Origin: Clostridia bacterium | Lineage (GTDB): Bacteria; Bacillota; Clostridia; Oscillospirales; CAG-272 | Assembly (NCBI GenBank): GCA_017532025.1 | Contig: JAFXJX010000053.1 | Coordinates: 1-38,859 of the forward strand | Length of the DNA stretch: 38,859 bases | Direction of reading: 5' to 3' | In this document: positions 25,498 through 33,014 of the stretch, piece by piece | How the letters are laid out: each line of letters opens with the position of its first letter | Numbering within the stretch: position 1 is the stretch's first letter | Notes under the pieces: generated by a model | Seen by the model: the letters and a program-made list of their open reading frames with translations, nothing else | What the model was told of the DNA's origin: nothing | Database searches by the model: none | Made by a program: the position numbers and the translations under genes

Positions 25498-26112
25498 GTG
25501 AAAATTATTTCAATACCCTGCGGAATCTTGAAGGCAAATATGCATTTGGTATATAAGGAATCAGGACAAGCTATTGTTATTGATCCGATCGATTCCAATG
25601 TTTTATCTCAGTTGATTCAATCACATAAGCTTACAATCTGTGCGTTATTTTTAACACACGCGCATTATGACCATATTGTTGATCTTGAGAAGATTCGCTC
25701 TATGACCAATGCACCGTCATACATTGTTTCACATGACAATCCTCTTCTTTCTGATCCCTTTAAAAATGTCTCCGCATGGATTTCATACCCAACAACCTAT
25801 CAATCTTGCGACCACCTGCTGTCGCATGAAGATACGGTAGAAACTTCAGACTTCTCCGTTAAAGTTTTACACACGCCCGGTCATACGCCCGGTTCTGCTT
25901 GCTTTCTGGTTGAAGATGCTCTTTTCACGGGAGACACTGTCATGTCAGACGGTATTGGCAGATGTGATTTGTATGGTGGTAACATTAACCAAATGCTAAC
26001 ATCCTTACAACTGTTTAACACCTTACCTTCATCCACTCGTGTCTATCCCGGTCACGGCAATAACACCACGATTTCTGCGATTCAATCCATGATTCGTTAC
26101 TATACTAAATAG
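25498..26112 (+). CDS. Metallo-beta-lactamase-fold hydrolase (glyoxalase II-like)
   Basis: 204 residues starting at GTG 25498 behind GGAG. The dimetal motif THAHYDH (53-59) supplies His54, His56, Asp58 and His59. His129 in HTPGHTPGS, Asp146 in FTGDTV and a late PGHG complete the site. The small MBL proteins of this type hydrolyse thioesters such as S-lactoylglutathione analogues, but substrates vary and none can be assigned. It lies 14 bases ahead of gltX and is probably cotranscribed with it. Confidence 0.9.
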   Translation: MKIISIPCGILKANMHLVYKESGQAIVIDPIDSNVLSQLIQSHKLTICALFLTHAHYDHIVDLEKIRSMTNAPSYIVSHDNPLLSDPFKNVSAWISYPTTYQSCDHLLSHEDTVETSDFSVKVLHTPGHTPGSACFLVEDALFTGDTVMSDGIGRCDLYGGNINQMLTSLQLFNTLPSSTRVYPGHGNNTTISAIQSMIRYYTK

Positions 26113-26126
26113 ATAAGGAAAACACT

Positions 26127-27803
26127 ATGATGAACTACGAAACCATTGCTGAACTTCTATATCCTCACATTACGAAAACCCCCGCTGATGTGGAAGCTTC
26201 TTTTCCCGCAAGAAATCTTCCCGAGGGCGCTAAGGTGACGCGTCTTGCACCATCTCCCACAGGTTTTATGCACTTTGGAACGCTTTTTCCCGCGCTTGTC
26301 AACGAGCGCTTAGCTCACCAAAGCGAAGGCGTTTTCTTCCTCAGAATTGAAGATACCGACGCCAAACGTGAAGTAAAAGGCGCTGAGGAAGATCTCATTA
26401 ACACCTTGGCTTACTATCACATTAACTTTGATGAAGGCGCAATTTCCGGTGGAGATAACGGCATATATGCCCCATACAGACAAAGCAAGCGCGCCGATAT
26501 TTATCAAGTATTTGCCAAAGATCTGATTAAAAAAGGCCTTGCTTACCCCTCGTTTACATCCGAAGAAGAATACGAGCAACTGAAAGATGTAGATAAAAAG
26601 ACTGAGATCAAAAACAAAGAATGGTCTGCCGAAGAAGTTGCCAAAGCCAAAGAGGCTATGCTTGCAGCACGTGCGATCACTGAGGACGAAGTGAGAAACA
26701 ATCTCGCCAAAGGAAATCCTTTTGTAATTCGTATTATGGCAAACGGTGACCCCGAAAAGAAAACGCCATTTACCGACCTTGTCAGAGGCAAACTCGAGAT
26801 TCCCGAAAATGATGAAGACTTCGTTCTTCTTAAATCTGACGGTATTCCAACATACCATTTTGCCCACGCTGTTGATGACCATTTGATGGGTACTACTCAT
26901 GTGATTCGCGGCGAAGAATGGCTTCCCAGCCTTGCCAAGCATATTATGCTGTTCAAGTATCTTGGATTCCGTCTTCCCAAATACCTTCACATTTCTCAGC
27001 TTATGAAAATGGAAGGAACCTCCAAAAAGAAACTCTCTAAACGCGATAAAGGTGCCGCGCTTTCCGATTACAAAGCAGATGGCTATCCCGCAGAGTCAGT
27101 TATTGAGTATGTGATGACTCTCTTGAACTCCAACTACGAAGATTGGAGACGAGCCAATCCCACTCTTGATTACACCGAGTTTCCTTTTTCCATCAAGAAA
27201 ATGAGTGTTTCCGGATCGCTTTTTGACTATGATAAACTGAATGACGTATCCAAGAATGTCATCTCTCTTATGTCTGCTGATAAGGTATATACAGATGTAA
27301 CCACATGGGCATCGGAATACGACGAAGAGCTTTACAAAGCACTTTCTTCCGATGAAGCTTACGCCAAAAAAATCTTTGCCATTGGCAGAGGCGGCAAAAA
27401 GCCGAGAAAAGACTTTGCTGTATGGCGTGATGTGAAGCCCTATCTTTCGTTCTTCTACGATGATTTGTTCACCCAAGAAGATGAAATTTCCGAAACCTTT
27501 GATAAGGCTGATATCAAAAAAGCACTCGATCTCTTTATGCTGATGTATGACCCCGCAGATGACAATAATGCGTGGTTTGAAGCCATTAAGCGCATTGCCG
27601 ATGAAATTGGTTTCGCATCCGATATGAAGGCATACAAACAAAATCCTGAGCTTTACAAAGGCAATGTTGCCGACGTTTCCATGTTCTTGCGTGTTGCCGT
27701 AACAGGCAAACTCAATTCTCCTGACTTGTACGAGGTTATGAAAATTCTCGGATACGAAAGAACAATCAATCGCATTCACAAAGCTATCATGAAGTATGTG
27801 TAA
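26127..27803 (+). CDS. gltX: Glutamyl-tRNA synthetase
   Basis: Class Ic synthetase of 558 residues, longer than the usual 480 or so but normal for a clostridial branch. The HIGH-type signature is APSPTGFMHFG (41-51), and the KMSKS loop is KKLSKRDKG near residue 302. LRIEDTDAKREV follows the first motif as in GluRS. It differs from the neighbouring GlnRS, which reads PEPNGYLHIG. It lies between the MBL gene and glnS, 22 bases upstream of the latter's first ATG. Because the genome encodes GlnRS as well, it probably charges only tRNA-Glu, but that depends on whether gatCAB exists elsewhere. Confidence 0.94.
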   Translation: MMNYETIAELLYPHITKTPADVEASFPARNLPEGAKVTRLAPSPTGFMHFGTLFPALVNERLAHQSEGVFFLRIEDTDAKREVKGAEEDLINTLAYYHINFDEGAISGGDNGIYAPYRQSKRADIYQVFAKDLIKKGLAYPSFTSEEEYEQLKDVDKKTEIKNKEWSAEEVAKAKEAMLAARAITEDEVRNNLAKGNPFVIRIMANGDPEKKTPFTDLVRGKLEIPENDEDFVLLKSDGIPTYHFAHAVDDHLMGTTHVIRGEEWLPSLAKHIMLFKYLGFRLPKYLHISQLMKMEGTSKKKLSKRDKGAALSDYKADGYPAESVIEYVMTLLNSNYEDWRRANPTLDYTEFPFSIKKMSVSGSLFDYDKLNDVSKNVISLMSADKVYTDVTTWASEYDEELYKALSSDEAYAKKIFAIGRGGKKPRKDFAVWRDVKPYLSFFYDDLFTQEDEISETFDKADIKKALDLFMLMYDPADDNNAWFEAIKRIADEIGFASDMKAYKQNPELYKGNVADVSMFLRVAVTGKLNSPDLYEVMKILGYERTINRIHKAIMKYV

Positions 27804-27831
27804 TAAAATCCCAAACAGAAGGTGAATGATT

Positions 27832-29490
27832 ATGGAATTTTTTGAAGAAGAAATTAGTGGTAACTTTATCCACGATATCATCGATGCCGACCTTGCGGCA
27901 GGTGTCAATGACACTGTACACACCCGTTTTCCTCCCGAACCAAATGGTTATCTGCACATCGGTAGTGCGAAAGCTATTTACATTAACTACAGCACTGCCA
28001 AAAAATACGGAGGACAGTTCAACCTCCGTTACGACGATACCAACCCTGTCAAAGAAGATGACGAGTATGTACAGTCGATTTACGAAGACCTCTGCTGGCT
28101 CGGTGCAAATCCCGACGGTGGCGTATTCTACGGCTCCGACTATTTTGATAAGTGCTATGAGTTTGCTATCAAGCTCATCAAAGACGGAAAAGCGTATGTT
28201 TGTGATCTGTCCGCCGAAGAAATGAAAGAATACCGCGGCACTCTGACCGAGCCCGGTAAAAACAGCCCCTACCGCGATCGTTCTGTGGAAGAAAACCTTG
28301 ATCTTTTCGAAAGAATGAAGAACGGCGAGTTTCCCGACGGTTCTAAAACACTTCGCGCCAAGATCGATATGGCATCGCCCAACATGAATATGCGCGACCC
28401 CGCCATCTACCGTATAGTCAGAGCGCATCACCACAGACAAGGTGATAAATGGTGTCTCTATCCGCTATACGACTACGCACACCCGATTCAGGACGCCCTT
28501 GAAGGCATTACCTATTCGCTATGCTCGCTCGAATTTGAAAATCACCGTCCTCTTTATGAGTGGGTAGTAGATAACATTGGCTTTGAAAAGAAACCCAAGC
28601 AGCGCGAATTTGCACGACTGAACGTCACATACACCGTTATGAGTAAGCGTTATCTGCGTAAACTTGTGGAAGAACAGCTTGTTGACGGTTGGGATGACCC
28701 CAGAATGCCCACCATTTGCGGTCTGCGCAGACGCGGTTATACACCCGCATCGATCTTCGACTTTGTGAAGCGTGCAGGCGTTGCCAAGGCATACAGCATC
28801 GTGGACTACGAACTGCTTGAACACTGCATCCGCGAAGAGTTGAACGCCAAAGCAGCAAGAAAGATCGCAATCCTCGACCCGATCAAACTTGTAATCACCA
28901 ACTACCCCGAAGGAAAGGTTGAATACTTCCCTGTTTCCAATAATCCCAACGACCCCGAAGCAGGTACACGCGAAGTTCCTTTCACACGTGAAGTGTATAT
29001 CGACAGAAGTGACTTCGCCGAGGTTCCGCCTCCCAAGTATTTCCGCTTGAAGCCGGATGGCGAGGTTCGTCTCATGGGTGCGTATATCGTAAAATGCAAC
29101 GAAATCATCAAGAATGAAGACGGAAGCATCAAAGAGATCCGTTGCACCGCTGACCTTGAAACACGCAACGAAAAGCCGATTGACGGAAGAAAAGTCAAAG
29201 GCACCATCCATTGGGTTTCATCTGCTTTTGCCAAAGATATTGATGTAGTTCTCTACGATAAGCTTTTCACCATCCCCAACCTCAACGATATGGGTGAAAA
29301 TGAAACCTATGACGATTATCTCAATAGAGATTCTGTTAAGGTACTCAAGGGATGCAAAGCAGAAGCTTCTCTGACAAATGATGACGATGTACGTTATCAG
29401 TTCGTCAGAACCGGTTATTTCATCAAAGACAGAAAGAAAGACAATACCTTTATCCGTATTGTTGAACTCAAAGACAGTTTCTCGAAATAA
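27832..29490 (+). CDS. glnS: Glutaminyl-tRNA synthetase
   Basis: Charges tRNA-Gln directly. 552 residues with PEPNGYLHIG (35-44), FNLRYDDTNP, the KMSKS loop as VMSKRYLR (about 269-276) and a two-barrel anticodon-binding C-terminal half. The start is taken at the second ATG (27832), about 8 bases from AAGG; the first (27826) is too close. GlnRS in Bacillota is patchy and generally regarded as horizontally acquired, many relatives using Glu-tRNA amidation instead. The codon pattern here does not look foreign next to gltX. A terminator follows at 29498. Confidence 0.95.
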   Translation: MEFFEEEISGNFIHDIIDADLAAGVNDTVHTRFPPEPNGYLHIGSAKAIYINYSTAKKYGGQFNLRYDDTNPVKEDDEYVQSIYEDLCWLGANPDGGVFYGSDYFDKCYEFAIKLIKDGKAYVCDLSAEEMKEYRGTLTEPGKNSPYRDRSVEENLDLFERMKNGEFPDGSKTLRAKIDMASPNMNMRDPAIYRIVRAHHHRQGDKWCLYPLYDYAHPIQDALEGITYSLCSLEFENHRPLYEWVVDNIGFEKKPKQREFARLNVTYTVMSKRYLRKLVEEQLVDGWDDPRMPTICGLRRRGYTPASIFDFVKRAGVAKAYSIVDYELLEHCIREELNAKAARKIAILDPIKLVITNYPEGKVEYFPVSNNPNDPEAGTREVPFTREVYIDRSDFAEVPPPKYFRLKPDGEVRLMGAYIVKCNEIIKNEDGSIKEIRCTADLETRNEKPIDGRKVKGTIHWVSSAFAKDIDVVLYDKLFTIPNLNDMGENETYDDYLNRDSVKVLKGCKAEASLTNDDDVRYQFVRTGYFIKDRKKDNTFIRIVELKDSFSK

Positions 29491-29497
29491 GCAAAAG

Positions 29498-29527
29498 ACC
29501 TCCGCCGATGACACGGCGGAGGTTTTT
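29498..29527. terminator. Bidirectional terminator between glnS and padR
   Basis: ACCTCCGCCG (29498-29507), loop ATGACA, CGGCGGAGGT (29514-29523), then TTTT on plus. On minus the stem runs into TCTTTT. Confidence 0.92.
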
Positions 29528-29537
29528 ACTTGTTACA

Positions 29538-29858
29538 TCATTCAGCGGAAAGAATGGTATTGACGGCATCGGAGGTGGCATACCAACATTCTTCAAAAGA
29601 ATTGAGATGCTCTTTGCCGGCTTTGGTAATTGTATAATACTTGCGCTTGGGACCAAGGGGCGATTCCATCATGTATGCTGAAATAAAACCGTTCTTTTCA
29701 AGACGCAGAAGAAGCGGATACAATGTGCCTTCGGTAACAGTAAAACCATTATCATTCAGATAGACCAAAATATCGTATCCGTAAGTCGTTTGCATACTAA
29801 TAATTTTTAAAACACAGCCCTCGATTGTGCCGCGCATCAATTGCGATTTATCAAACAT
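29538..29858 (-). CDS. PadR-family transcriptional regulator
   Basis: 106 residues forming a winged helix with a C-terminal dimerisation helix. Typical landmarks are LMRGTIEGCVLKIIS, YGYDILVYLN, EGTLYPLLLRLEKNGFI, and GPKRKYYTITKAGKEHL. PadR proteins are usually repressors of a neighbouring transporter or membrane gene and of themselves. Here no partner is adjacent: glnS is convergent and a tRNA gene is on the other side. GGAAGGTGG precedes the ATG. An inverted repeat just downstream of its -10 box suggests autoregulation. Confidence 0.92.
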   Translation of the reverse strand: MFDKSQLMRGTIEGCVLKIISMQTTYGYDILVYLNDNGFTVTEGTLYPLLLRLEKNGFISAYMMESPLGPKRKYYTITKAGKEHLNSFEECWYATSDAVNTILSAE

Positions 29859-29874
29859 AAGTTATCCACCTTCC

Positions 29875-29892
29875 TATTACTATCTTGTAATA
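29875..29892. promoter_or_regulatory. Candidate PadR operator
   Basis: TATTAC-N6-GTAATA (29875-29880 and 29887-29892), an exact inverted repeat beginning 2 bases past the -10 box of padR and covering the expected transcription start. Its role is inferred from the autoregulation common in the family. Confidence 0.55.
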
Positions 29893-29893
29893 C

Positions 29894-29922
29894 ATTATAC
29901 ATGATTTGAAACGGCTTGTCAA
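29894..29922 (-). promoter_or_regulatory. Promoter of padR
   Basis: Minus-strand -35 TTGACA (29917-29922), 17-base spacer, -10 TATAAT (29894-29899). Confidence 0.85.
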
Positions 29923-29977
29923 TGATAAACCAGTAAAAAATCAAGAAAAGAATCTGACAAAATTCACGCTCTTTCTC

Positions 29978-30006
29978 TTGCTTTTGTAGCGGTAGTGTGC
30001 TATAAT
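29978..30006 (+). promoter_or_regulatory. Promoter of tRNA-Arg
   Basis: -35 TTGCTT (29978-29983), 17-base spacer, -10 TATAAT (30001-30006), 18 bases before the mature tRNA 5' end. Confidence 0.8.
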
Positions 30007-30024
30007 CTTACTCGAAAGAAATAC

Positions 30025-30099
30025 GCCTCCATAGTTAAATGGATATAACAAACCCCTCCTAAGGGTTAGTTATGGGTTCGATTCCCGTTGGGGGTGCCA
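30025..30099 (+). tRNA. tRNA-Arg (anticodon CCU)
   Basis: 75 bases fold as a full cloverleaf. Acceptor GCCTCCA pairs with TGGGGGT, the G-T pairs allowed. The D stem is GTTA/TAAC, the anticodon stem AACCC/GGGTT with loop CTCCTAA (anticodon CCT, reads AGG), and the T arm ATGGG-TTCGATT-CCCGT. The discriminator is G, with encoded CCA at 30097-30099. It has its own promoter and terminator. Its 3' half from the anticodon loop on is repeated at 30965-31008. Confidence 0.93.
30056..30099 (+). repeat. Left direct repeat (tRNA-Arg 3' half), putative att site
   Basis: From CTCCTAA in the anticodon loop through CCA. It matches 30965-31008 at 43 of 44 positions, and the next three A also match. It is part of the intact tRNA gene. 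Confidence 0.85.
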
Positions 30100-30135
30100 A
30101 AAGCGGTCTGCGATAACTTTTGTAGACCGCTTTTT
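30100..30135 (+). terminator. Terminator of tRNA-Arg
   Basis: AAAGCGGTCT (30100-30109), 14-base loop, AGACCGCTTT (30124-30133) within a T5 run. Confidence 0.88.
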
Positions 30136-30278
30136 CAAAAATCAATCTATCGCAAGGTGTGTATCACACTTCGCGAAGCTCGCGGAGAGGGCGGAAATTA
30201 ACGTATGACGGCAATTTGATCCCACTCCTTATCCTGTTCCCTAAAATCGTGATAGTCTTTAAGAAAGGAGCCAATTTT

Positions 30279-30785
30279 ATGGAAATTTATACATTTGACA
30301 GTCCATTTAACACTGTTATGAACGTGATATATGCAATTGGCGCAATCGCCTTGGCAGTTCTTTCGTTTTTCATTATTAAATTTTGGATTGCACAAGTTAT
30401 CGCATATCGAAAGGATAAAACAAAGTTTCCTAAAACACTGATGGTATTCTTTGCTGTTTTAATATTGGTACCTTTGATTGGTTCTATCGGATTAGGAAAT
30501 CTTTTTATTAAAAGTGTTATATACGATACGAATATGAAAAACGGAGATGCGGAGTACTTTATTGGTGATCCTGTGGTCGTTTCCTACGAAGAGCATTATT
30601 ATCGTGACAGCTTTATGGGGTATAAGGTTGAACTTCGGATGGACGGTCAGACCATTTCCCCATCTAATTCGTTTTCACAAGAAATACTTACTCGCCTTCA
30701 AAGTGATGAAGAACTTGTCATACAGTACGGAGAGATAAAAAATGACGGACTCTATGTATGGAGTATAAAAACTGTTCAAGAGTGA
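30279..30785 (+). CDS. Unrecognised two-helix membrane protein in the tRNA-flanked cassette
   Basis: 168 residues from ATG 30279, 8 bases after AAAGGAG. An in-frame ATG at 30159 would add 40 residues but has no site. Two strong hydrophobic helices (about 14-36 and 53-73) are separated by a basic loop, AYRKDKTKFPK. After them comes a soluble domain of about 90 residues with tyrosine- and acid-rich segments (SYEEHYYRDSFMGYKVELRMD) that looks like a small beta domain. The positive-inside rule puts the loop inside and the C-domain outside. No family, toxin or immunity motif is recognised. It is the only convincing gene between the tRNA repeats. A hairpin at 30882-30908 may end its transcript. Confidence 0.7.
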   Translation: MEIYTFDSPFNTVMNVIYAIGAIALAVLSFFIIKFWIAQVIAYRKDKTKFPKTLMVFFAVLILVPLIGSIGLGNLFIKSVIYDTNMKNGDAEYFIGDPVVVSYEEHYYRDSFMGYKVELRMDGQTISPSNSFSQEILTRLQSDEELVIQYGEIKNDGLYVWSIKTVQE

Positions 30786-30964
30786 TTTTTTAGTTTTACT
30801 TTAAGATATATACACCCCTTGTACACCCGCACGGTACAAGGCGTTGCACAACCGACCTACAAACATACAATCTACAAAGCATAAAATCTATCTTTTCGAT
30901 GGATTTTACGCTTGTTTTGCAAGAAAATCACCCACACACAGATAGGCGCGAACACTTATGAAAA

Positions 30965-31008
30965 CTCCTAAGGGTTAGTTATGGGTTCGATTCCCGTTGG
31001 GTGTGCCA
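30965..31008 (+). repeat. Right direct repeat (tRNA-Arg 3' fragment), putative att site
   Basis: Identical to 30056-30099 except T at 31002 where the tRNA gene has G (30093). Sequence upstream of CTCC and beyond the shared A run is unrelated to the first copy. The change would break a C-G acceptor pair, consistent with loss of selection. Confidence 0.85.
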
Positions 31009-31037
31009 AAAAGCCGACACTTGTCTGTCGGCTTTTT
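31009..31037 (+). terminator. Terminator behind the tRNA fragment
   Basis: AAAAGCCGACA (31009-31019), loop CTTGTC, TGTCGGCTTTT (31026-31036). Possibly the original terminator of the tRNA before the cassette arrived. Confidence 0.85.
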
Positions 31038-31050
31038 CTTTATCTAAATA

Positions 31051-31079
31051 TTGACTCCACACAGCGAATTCTGTATAAT
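31051..31079 (+). promoter_or_regulatory. Promoter of the CotH-kinase lipoprotein
   Basis: -35 TTGACT (31051-31056), 17-base spacer, -10 TATAAT (31074-31079). Confidence 0.85.
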
Positions 31080-31118
31080 AAAATCAAGAATAAAGCTACC
31101 CTATGGAGGTGTTTTACC

Positions 31119-32975
31119 GTGAAAGGATATCAGCGCATACTGTGCACGTTACTGGCGCTAATCTTATTCATTTTACTGCTTTGTACATGTTCTTCCACAC
31201 AAAATGACAGTAACGCAACACCAAACAGTTTTGTATCAAACAATCCCGATACCATCGCGCCGAGCACGCCAACCGAGTCAAGTAGTCCAAGCGAAACAAA
31301 GAAACCGATTGAATCTACCTCGTCCCAAAAGCCGGAAGTACCGCAGGGTCCTGTGACATCGCGCCCTGTAAACACCTTTTCCCCAATCGATCCTGCGGCG
31401 GGAAAAGCTTTTTTAAGCGAAAGCGATGTCTCAAGTGTTCGCACAAACCACGGAATTTCGCGGTTTCTCATTCTGACAAAAAACAATCCCACACTTCCTT
31501 TCAATGTTGCCTGCCAAATCACCGATAGTCACATCACAGCCATGCTTCCTGACGGCATTGACCTTACTTCGCTGACCGTTCAATTTAAAACACAATCTAC
31601 CGTTTTTCTCGATGGCAAAGAAATCAAAAGCGGTGATACGATCGATGCAAGTTCACCACGCAATCTAACAGTCAAAAAAGATGCCGGTGCTGAATACAAC
31701 GTGGTTTTGGACATTCAAACGCTTCGCACAGGACTTTCCTCTGTGGCACTTACGGTTGAAGAATTTGCCGAAATCAACTCCAAAGATTATTATTTCACTT
31801 CCACCTTTTTCGCTGGCGGCGGTGACCCGGTTCTTTGCGATTATGCAACTGAGCAAACCATACTTATTGATGCCGAAGCCAAAGGACGCGGAAACACAAG
31901 CTGGGGCTTTGAAAAAAAGGGATTTACTGTCAAACTTGCAGAAAAGAAGAATCTGTTAGGACTTGGAAAATCGCGCAACTGGGCGCTTATCTCAAGCTAT
32001 CAGGACAAAACGCTGATGCGTAATGAGATTGCCGCGCACCTCTCCGAACGCCTCGGGCTTCCCACTATGAGTACACGAAGCGTGGATCTATGGCTCAACG
32101 GTAGCTATTGGGGTACTTATCTTTTGATTGAAAAAATCGAATTTGAAAATGAACGCCTCGACTATCCCGATTATGACGAGGTAGAGGACCCTGCTGATGC
32201 CGGCTTGCTCCTTGAATGGGACGGTCATGTGGGTGAAGTTTCCTCCGAGCAAAAGGCACAATGGGTTCAGGTTACCGAGCATACCTATTACGATCCTGTT
32301 GCCAACATCAACTTTATCCGCTTAGACAGCTCATACATCGTGATACATAAGCCAACCGCCGATAACATCGTCTTCGAGCATATTGAACGTGCCGAATCGA
32401 TCATCATGCAAATTCATGCCGCCATCAAATCTCACGACTATAACCAAATGAAATCCGCCATGGATCTCAAATCGTTCGCCTCATGGTATCTCGTTGAAGA
32501 TATCATGAAAAACATGGACGCACAATTACACAGCAGCTGCTATATGTATATCGACGGCGATGACATCCTGCACATGGGTCCTGTTTGGGACTTTGATATG
32601 TCGCTCGGTAACGCCAACTACAATGGCATCAACGACCCCACAGGCGCCTATATCTCAACCAAGCGATGGTTCAAATATCTGTTTGAAACCGAGGAGTTTT
32701 GTCAGCTTGTCAATGATATGCTGACTGCGTACAAAGACGACTTGGACGCCGTTCCCAATTACATGGATACCTACGCTACCATGCTTGAGCGCTCACAGAC
32801 GTTCAATTTTGAGCGTTGGGATATTTTAGATATTAAAGTAGGCTTTAATCCGCAAAACGTCATCGAAGCGAACACCTATCAAAAGCAGATTGATCTTATG
32901 AAAAGTTTCTATACCGTGCGTTTGAGCGAAGTTCGAAAAATCGTAACAAACGCCTGCCAAAAAAGTAAACAATGA
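31119..32975 (+). CDS. CotH-kinase-family lipoprotein
   Basis: 618 residues from GTG 31119, 8 bases after GGAGGT. Residues 1-24 form a lipoprotein-type signal with candidate lipidated Cys22 or Cys24 in LLLCTCSS, then a Ser/Thr/Pro linker of about 70 residues. The CotH kinase domain covers roughly 230-610, with GRGNTSW (256-262), NWALISSYQDKTLMRNE, NGSYWGTYLLIEKIE and the metal site WDFDMSLGN (490-498). CotH of B. subtilis phosphorylates spore coat proteins; many clostridial homologues are instead surface proteins of unknown target. It is next to the tRNA-flanked cassette and convergent with another lipoprotein. Confidence 0.88.
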   Translation: MKGYQRILCTLLALILFILLLCTCSSTQNDSNATPNSFVSNNPDTIAPSTPTESSSPSETKKPIESTSSQKPEVPQGPVTSRPVNTFSPIDPAAGKAFLSESDVSSVRTNHGISRFLILTKNNPTLPFNVACQITDSHITAMLPDGIDLTSLTVQFKTQSTVFLDGKEIKSGDTIDASSPRNLTVKKDAGAEYNVVLDIQTLRTGLSSVALTVEEFAEINSKDYYFTSTFFAGGGDPVLCDYATEQTILIDAEAKGRGNTSWGFEKKGFTVKLAEKKNLLGLGKSRNWALISSYQDKTLMRNEIAAHLSERLGLPTMSTRSVDLWLNGSYWGTYLLIEKIEFENERLDYPDYDEVEDPADAGLLLEWDGHVGEVSSEQKAQWVQVTEHTYYDPVANINFIRLDSSYIVIHKPTADNIVFEHIERAESIIMQIHAAIKSHDYNQMKSAMDLKSFASWYLVEDIMKNMDAQLHSSCYMYIDGDDILHMGPVWDFDMSLGNANYNGINDPTGAYISTKRWFKYLFETEEFCQLVNDMLTAYKDDLDAVPNYMDTYATMLERSQTFNFERWDILDIKVGFNPQNVIEANTYQKQIDLMKSFYTVRLSEVRKIVTNACQKSKQ

Positions 32976-32976
32976 A

Positions 32977-33003
32977 AAAACTCCGCATAAAGCGGAGTTT
33001 TTT
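32977..33003. terminator. Bidirectional terminator between two lipoprotein genes
   Basis: AAAAACTCCGC, loop ATAAA, GCGGAGTTTTTT, with a T run on each strand. Confidence 0.92.
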
Positions 33004-33014
33004 ATTATGACATG

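Larger units (their letters stand above)
30056..31008. mobile_element. Putative tRNA-integrated cassette or its remnant
   Basis: Two copies of the tRNA-Arg(CCU) 3' half, 909 bases apart and in the same orientation, bound a segment with one membrane-protein gene, palindromes near both ends and no integrase. Tyrosine recombinases commonly use attB sites running from the anticodon loop to the tRNA 3' end, leaving an intact tRNA at one junction and a 3' fragment at the other, as seen here. The two copies run into different terminators, as expected for attL and attR. A decayed tandem tRNA duplication is the alternative. Confidence 0.6.
30786..31118. other. Intergenic region with right junction of the cassette
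   Basis: In order: an 8-bp inverted repeat CCTTGTAC/GTACAAGG (30817-30824, 30834-30841); a hairpin TAAAATC/GATTTTA (30882-30908); the tRNA 3' fragment (30965-31008); a terminator (31009-31037); and the cotH-type gene's promoter (31051-31079). No gene is seen. The tRNA fragment lacks the 5' half and cannot fold as a tRNA. Confidence 0.75.

Noticed and set aside
26310..29211. Several long minus-strand frames opposite gltX and glnS
   Set aside because: They are shadows of conserved genes; their translations have no recognisable domain and no initiation signals.
30936..31008. A second tRNA-Arg gene
   Set aside because: Only the 3' half from the anticodon loop is present; no acceptor 5' strand or D arm precedes it, and one acceptor base is changed.
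30981..31118. N-terminal extension of the CotH-kinase frame starting inside the tRNA fragment
   Set aside because: It reads the tRNA T arm and a terminator as protein. The promoter at 31051-31079 and GGAGGT before GTG 31119 set the real start.
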